Shown here in pieces: positions 8,618-9,319 of a stretch of DNA of 9,319 nucleotides. Source of the DNA: Ignavibacteriales bacterium. Lineage in GTDB: Bacteria > Bacteroidota > Ignavibacteria > Ignavibacteriales > Ignavibacteriaceae. Both the position numbers and the translations under genes were made by a program. The DNA is taken from positions 1-9,319 of the forward strand of contig JAGUXE010000316.1 in NCBI GenBank assembly GCA_020061995.1, given 5' to 3'. Position 1 is the first letter of the stretch; each line of letters begins with the position of its first letter. The notes under the pieces are model-generated. The model saw only the letters and a program-made list of their open reading frames with translations, did no database searches and had not been told where the DNA came from.

Positions 8618-9319
8618 CTAATTATTGATAACTGGAGGTTTTGCACTCGAGTTTTGCTCCCCCTTTTTAGGTCTAGAATAGTAATAATAGTATTTATAAT
8701 AAGAACCGTATGAGCTTTTATAAATGAAATTATTTAAGACTGCACCAAGAAAGCTAACATTGTCTTGACGAATAATCTCTACTGCTTTTTCCATCAATTC
8801 TTTTTCGGTAGTGTTAGCTGAAACGACCAGAATAGTACCATCAGCAAGACGTGAGAGAATCTCTGAATCGGTTACAGCAATAACAGGTGGTGAATCTAAA
8901 AGTATATAGTCGAATTTATCTCTAAGTCCATCAATAAACTCCTTCATGCGGGGTGATTCTAAAGTTTCCGCCGGGTTTGGAGGAATAGTTCCTGCAGTTA
9001 TATAATAAAGATTTTCTTGATCTGATTTCCTAAGGATTTCATCAAAACTGACTTGGTTAAAAAAGTAGTCTATTACTCCGGGGTAACGGTTCGCTTTGAA
9101 AAATGAATGAACTCTTGGTTTACGTAAATCGCAATCAATGATGAGCGTTTTTTTATTCGACTGCGCAAAACTTCCTGCCAAATTTGCGCATATCATTGTT
9201 TTTCCTTCTGAAGGGGCTGATGATGTAACCAAAATCACTTTAAGTGATGTAGTATCAATCCTCGAATACTGTACTCTCGTTCTTAGGGCTCTAAATGCCT
9301 CACTTGGAATTGAATCTGG
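8618..9319 (-). CDS. Bacterial tyrosine kinase (BY-kinase) domain, Wzc/CpsD type, 5' end cut off by window edge
   Basis: A cytoplasmic P-loop tyrosine autokinase that regulates polysaccharide assembly by cyclic phosphorylation. The frame is open to the right edge (233 residues seen). GTG 9236-9238 is an internal valine, because upstream residues form the conserved segment SEAFRALRTRVQYS (visible residues 6-19). Walker A is APSEGKT (35-41), Walker A' is LIIDCDLRKP (59-68) and Walker B is YILLDSPP (138-145). The C-terminus carries a tyrosine cluster (9 Tyr in 15 residues, coded at 8678-8722), the usual autophosphorylation site of BY-kinases. The visible part nearly equals a whole stand-alone CpsD-type kinase, but it could equally be the C-terminal half of a Wzc/GumC-type fusion whose membrane part lies outside. 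The stop is 13 nt before the exporter start. Confidence 0.93.
   Translation of the reverse strand, partial: PDSIPSEAFRALRTRVQYSRIDTTSLKVILVTSSAPSEGKTMICANLAGSFAQSNKKTLIIDCDLRKPRVHSFFKANRYPGVIDYFFNQVSFDEILRKSDQENLYYITAGTIPPNPAETLESPRMKEFIDGLRDKFDYILLDSPPVIAVTDSEILSRLADGTILVVSANTTEKELMEKAVEIIRQDNVSFLGAVLNNFIYKSSYGSYYKYYYYYSRPKKGEQNSSAKPPVINN

Noticed and set aside
9236..9238. GTG as the start of the kinase gene
   Set aside because: The frame continues upstream to the window edge and encodes the conserved SEAFRALRTRVQYS segment, so the GTG is an internal valine codon.
5885..9319. ABC-transporter capsule system (KpsE/KpsD-like) instead of Wzx/Wzy
   Set aside because: No ABC transporter subunits are in the window, whereas a MOP-type flippase and an O-antigen polymerase family protein are present.

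Overview
The window is a stretch of one exopolysaccharide/capsule biosynthesis locus of the Wzx/Wzy type. Eight genes are visible, all transcribed on the minus strand, so biological order runs from the right edge to the left edge. The DNA is AT-rich (about one third G+C by eye). The proteins imply a Gram-negative cell envelope: an outer-membrane SLBB exporter with an inner-membrane Wzz-type partner. Several starts have no Shine-Dalgarno sequence while others have a clear one. A member of the Bacteroidota/Chlorobiota/Ignavibacteriota group is plausible, but that is a low-confidence inference with no marker gene to support it.

Right part (9319 to 5885), export and control. A bacterial tyrosine kinase domain, cut off by the right edge (at least 8618-9319), is followed by a periplasmic/outer-membrane SLBB polysaccharide export protein (7024-8604) and a stand-alone Wzz/GNVR-type inner-membrane chain-length or co-polymerase protein (5885-7021).

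Middle (5869 to 3399), precursor and flipping. A UDP-glucuronate decarboxylase (UDP-xylose synthase, 4922-5869) supplies a nucleotide sugar. A MurJ/MviN-fold flippase (3399-4922) probably carries the lipid-linked repeat unit across the inner membrane. It lacks cavity residues typical of true lipid II flippases.

Left part (3397 to 1), assembly. A family 9 (heptosyltransferase-like) glycosyltransferase (2273-3397), an O-antigen polymerase/ligase family membrane protein (793-2208) and a GT4-family glycosyltransferase starting at a TTG codon and cut off by the left edge (1-806) complete the window.

The junctions are very tight: 13 nt, 2 nt, 15 nt, 1-nt overlap (TAATG), 1 nt, 64 nt and 14-nt overlap. 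One polycistronic transcript is therefore likely. The only gap that could hold a control element is 2209-2272. Together the genes cover nucleotide-sugar supply, sugar transfer, flipping, polymerisation, length control and export of a probably xylose-containing surface polysaccharide. I see no RNA gene, mobile element, CRISPR array or phage feature, and nothing I would call a wholly new system. The most unusual points are the divergent MurJ-like flippase, the non-lipidated exporter, and the unresolved kinase/Wzz arrangement.
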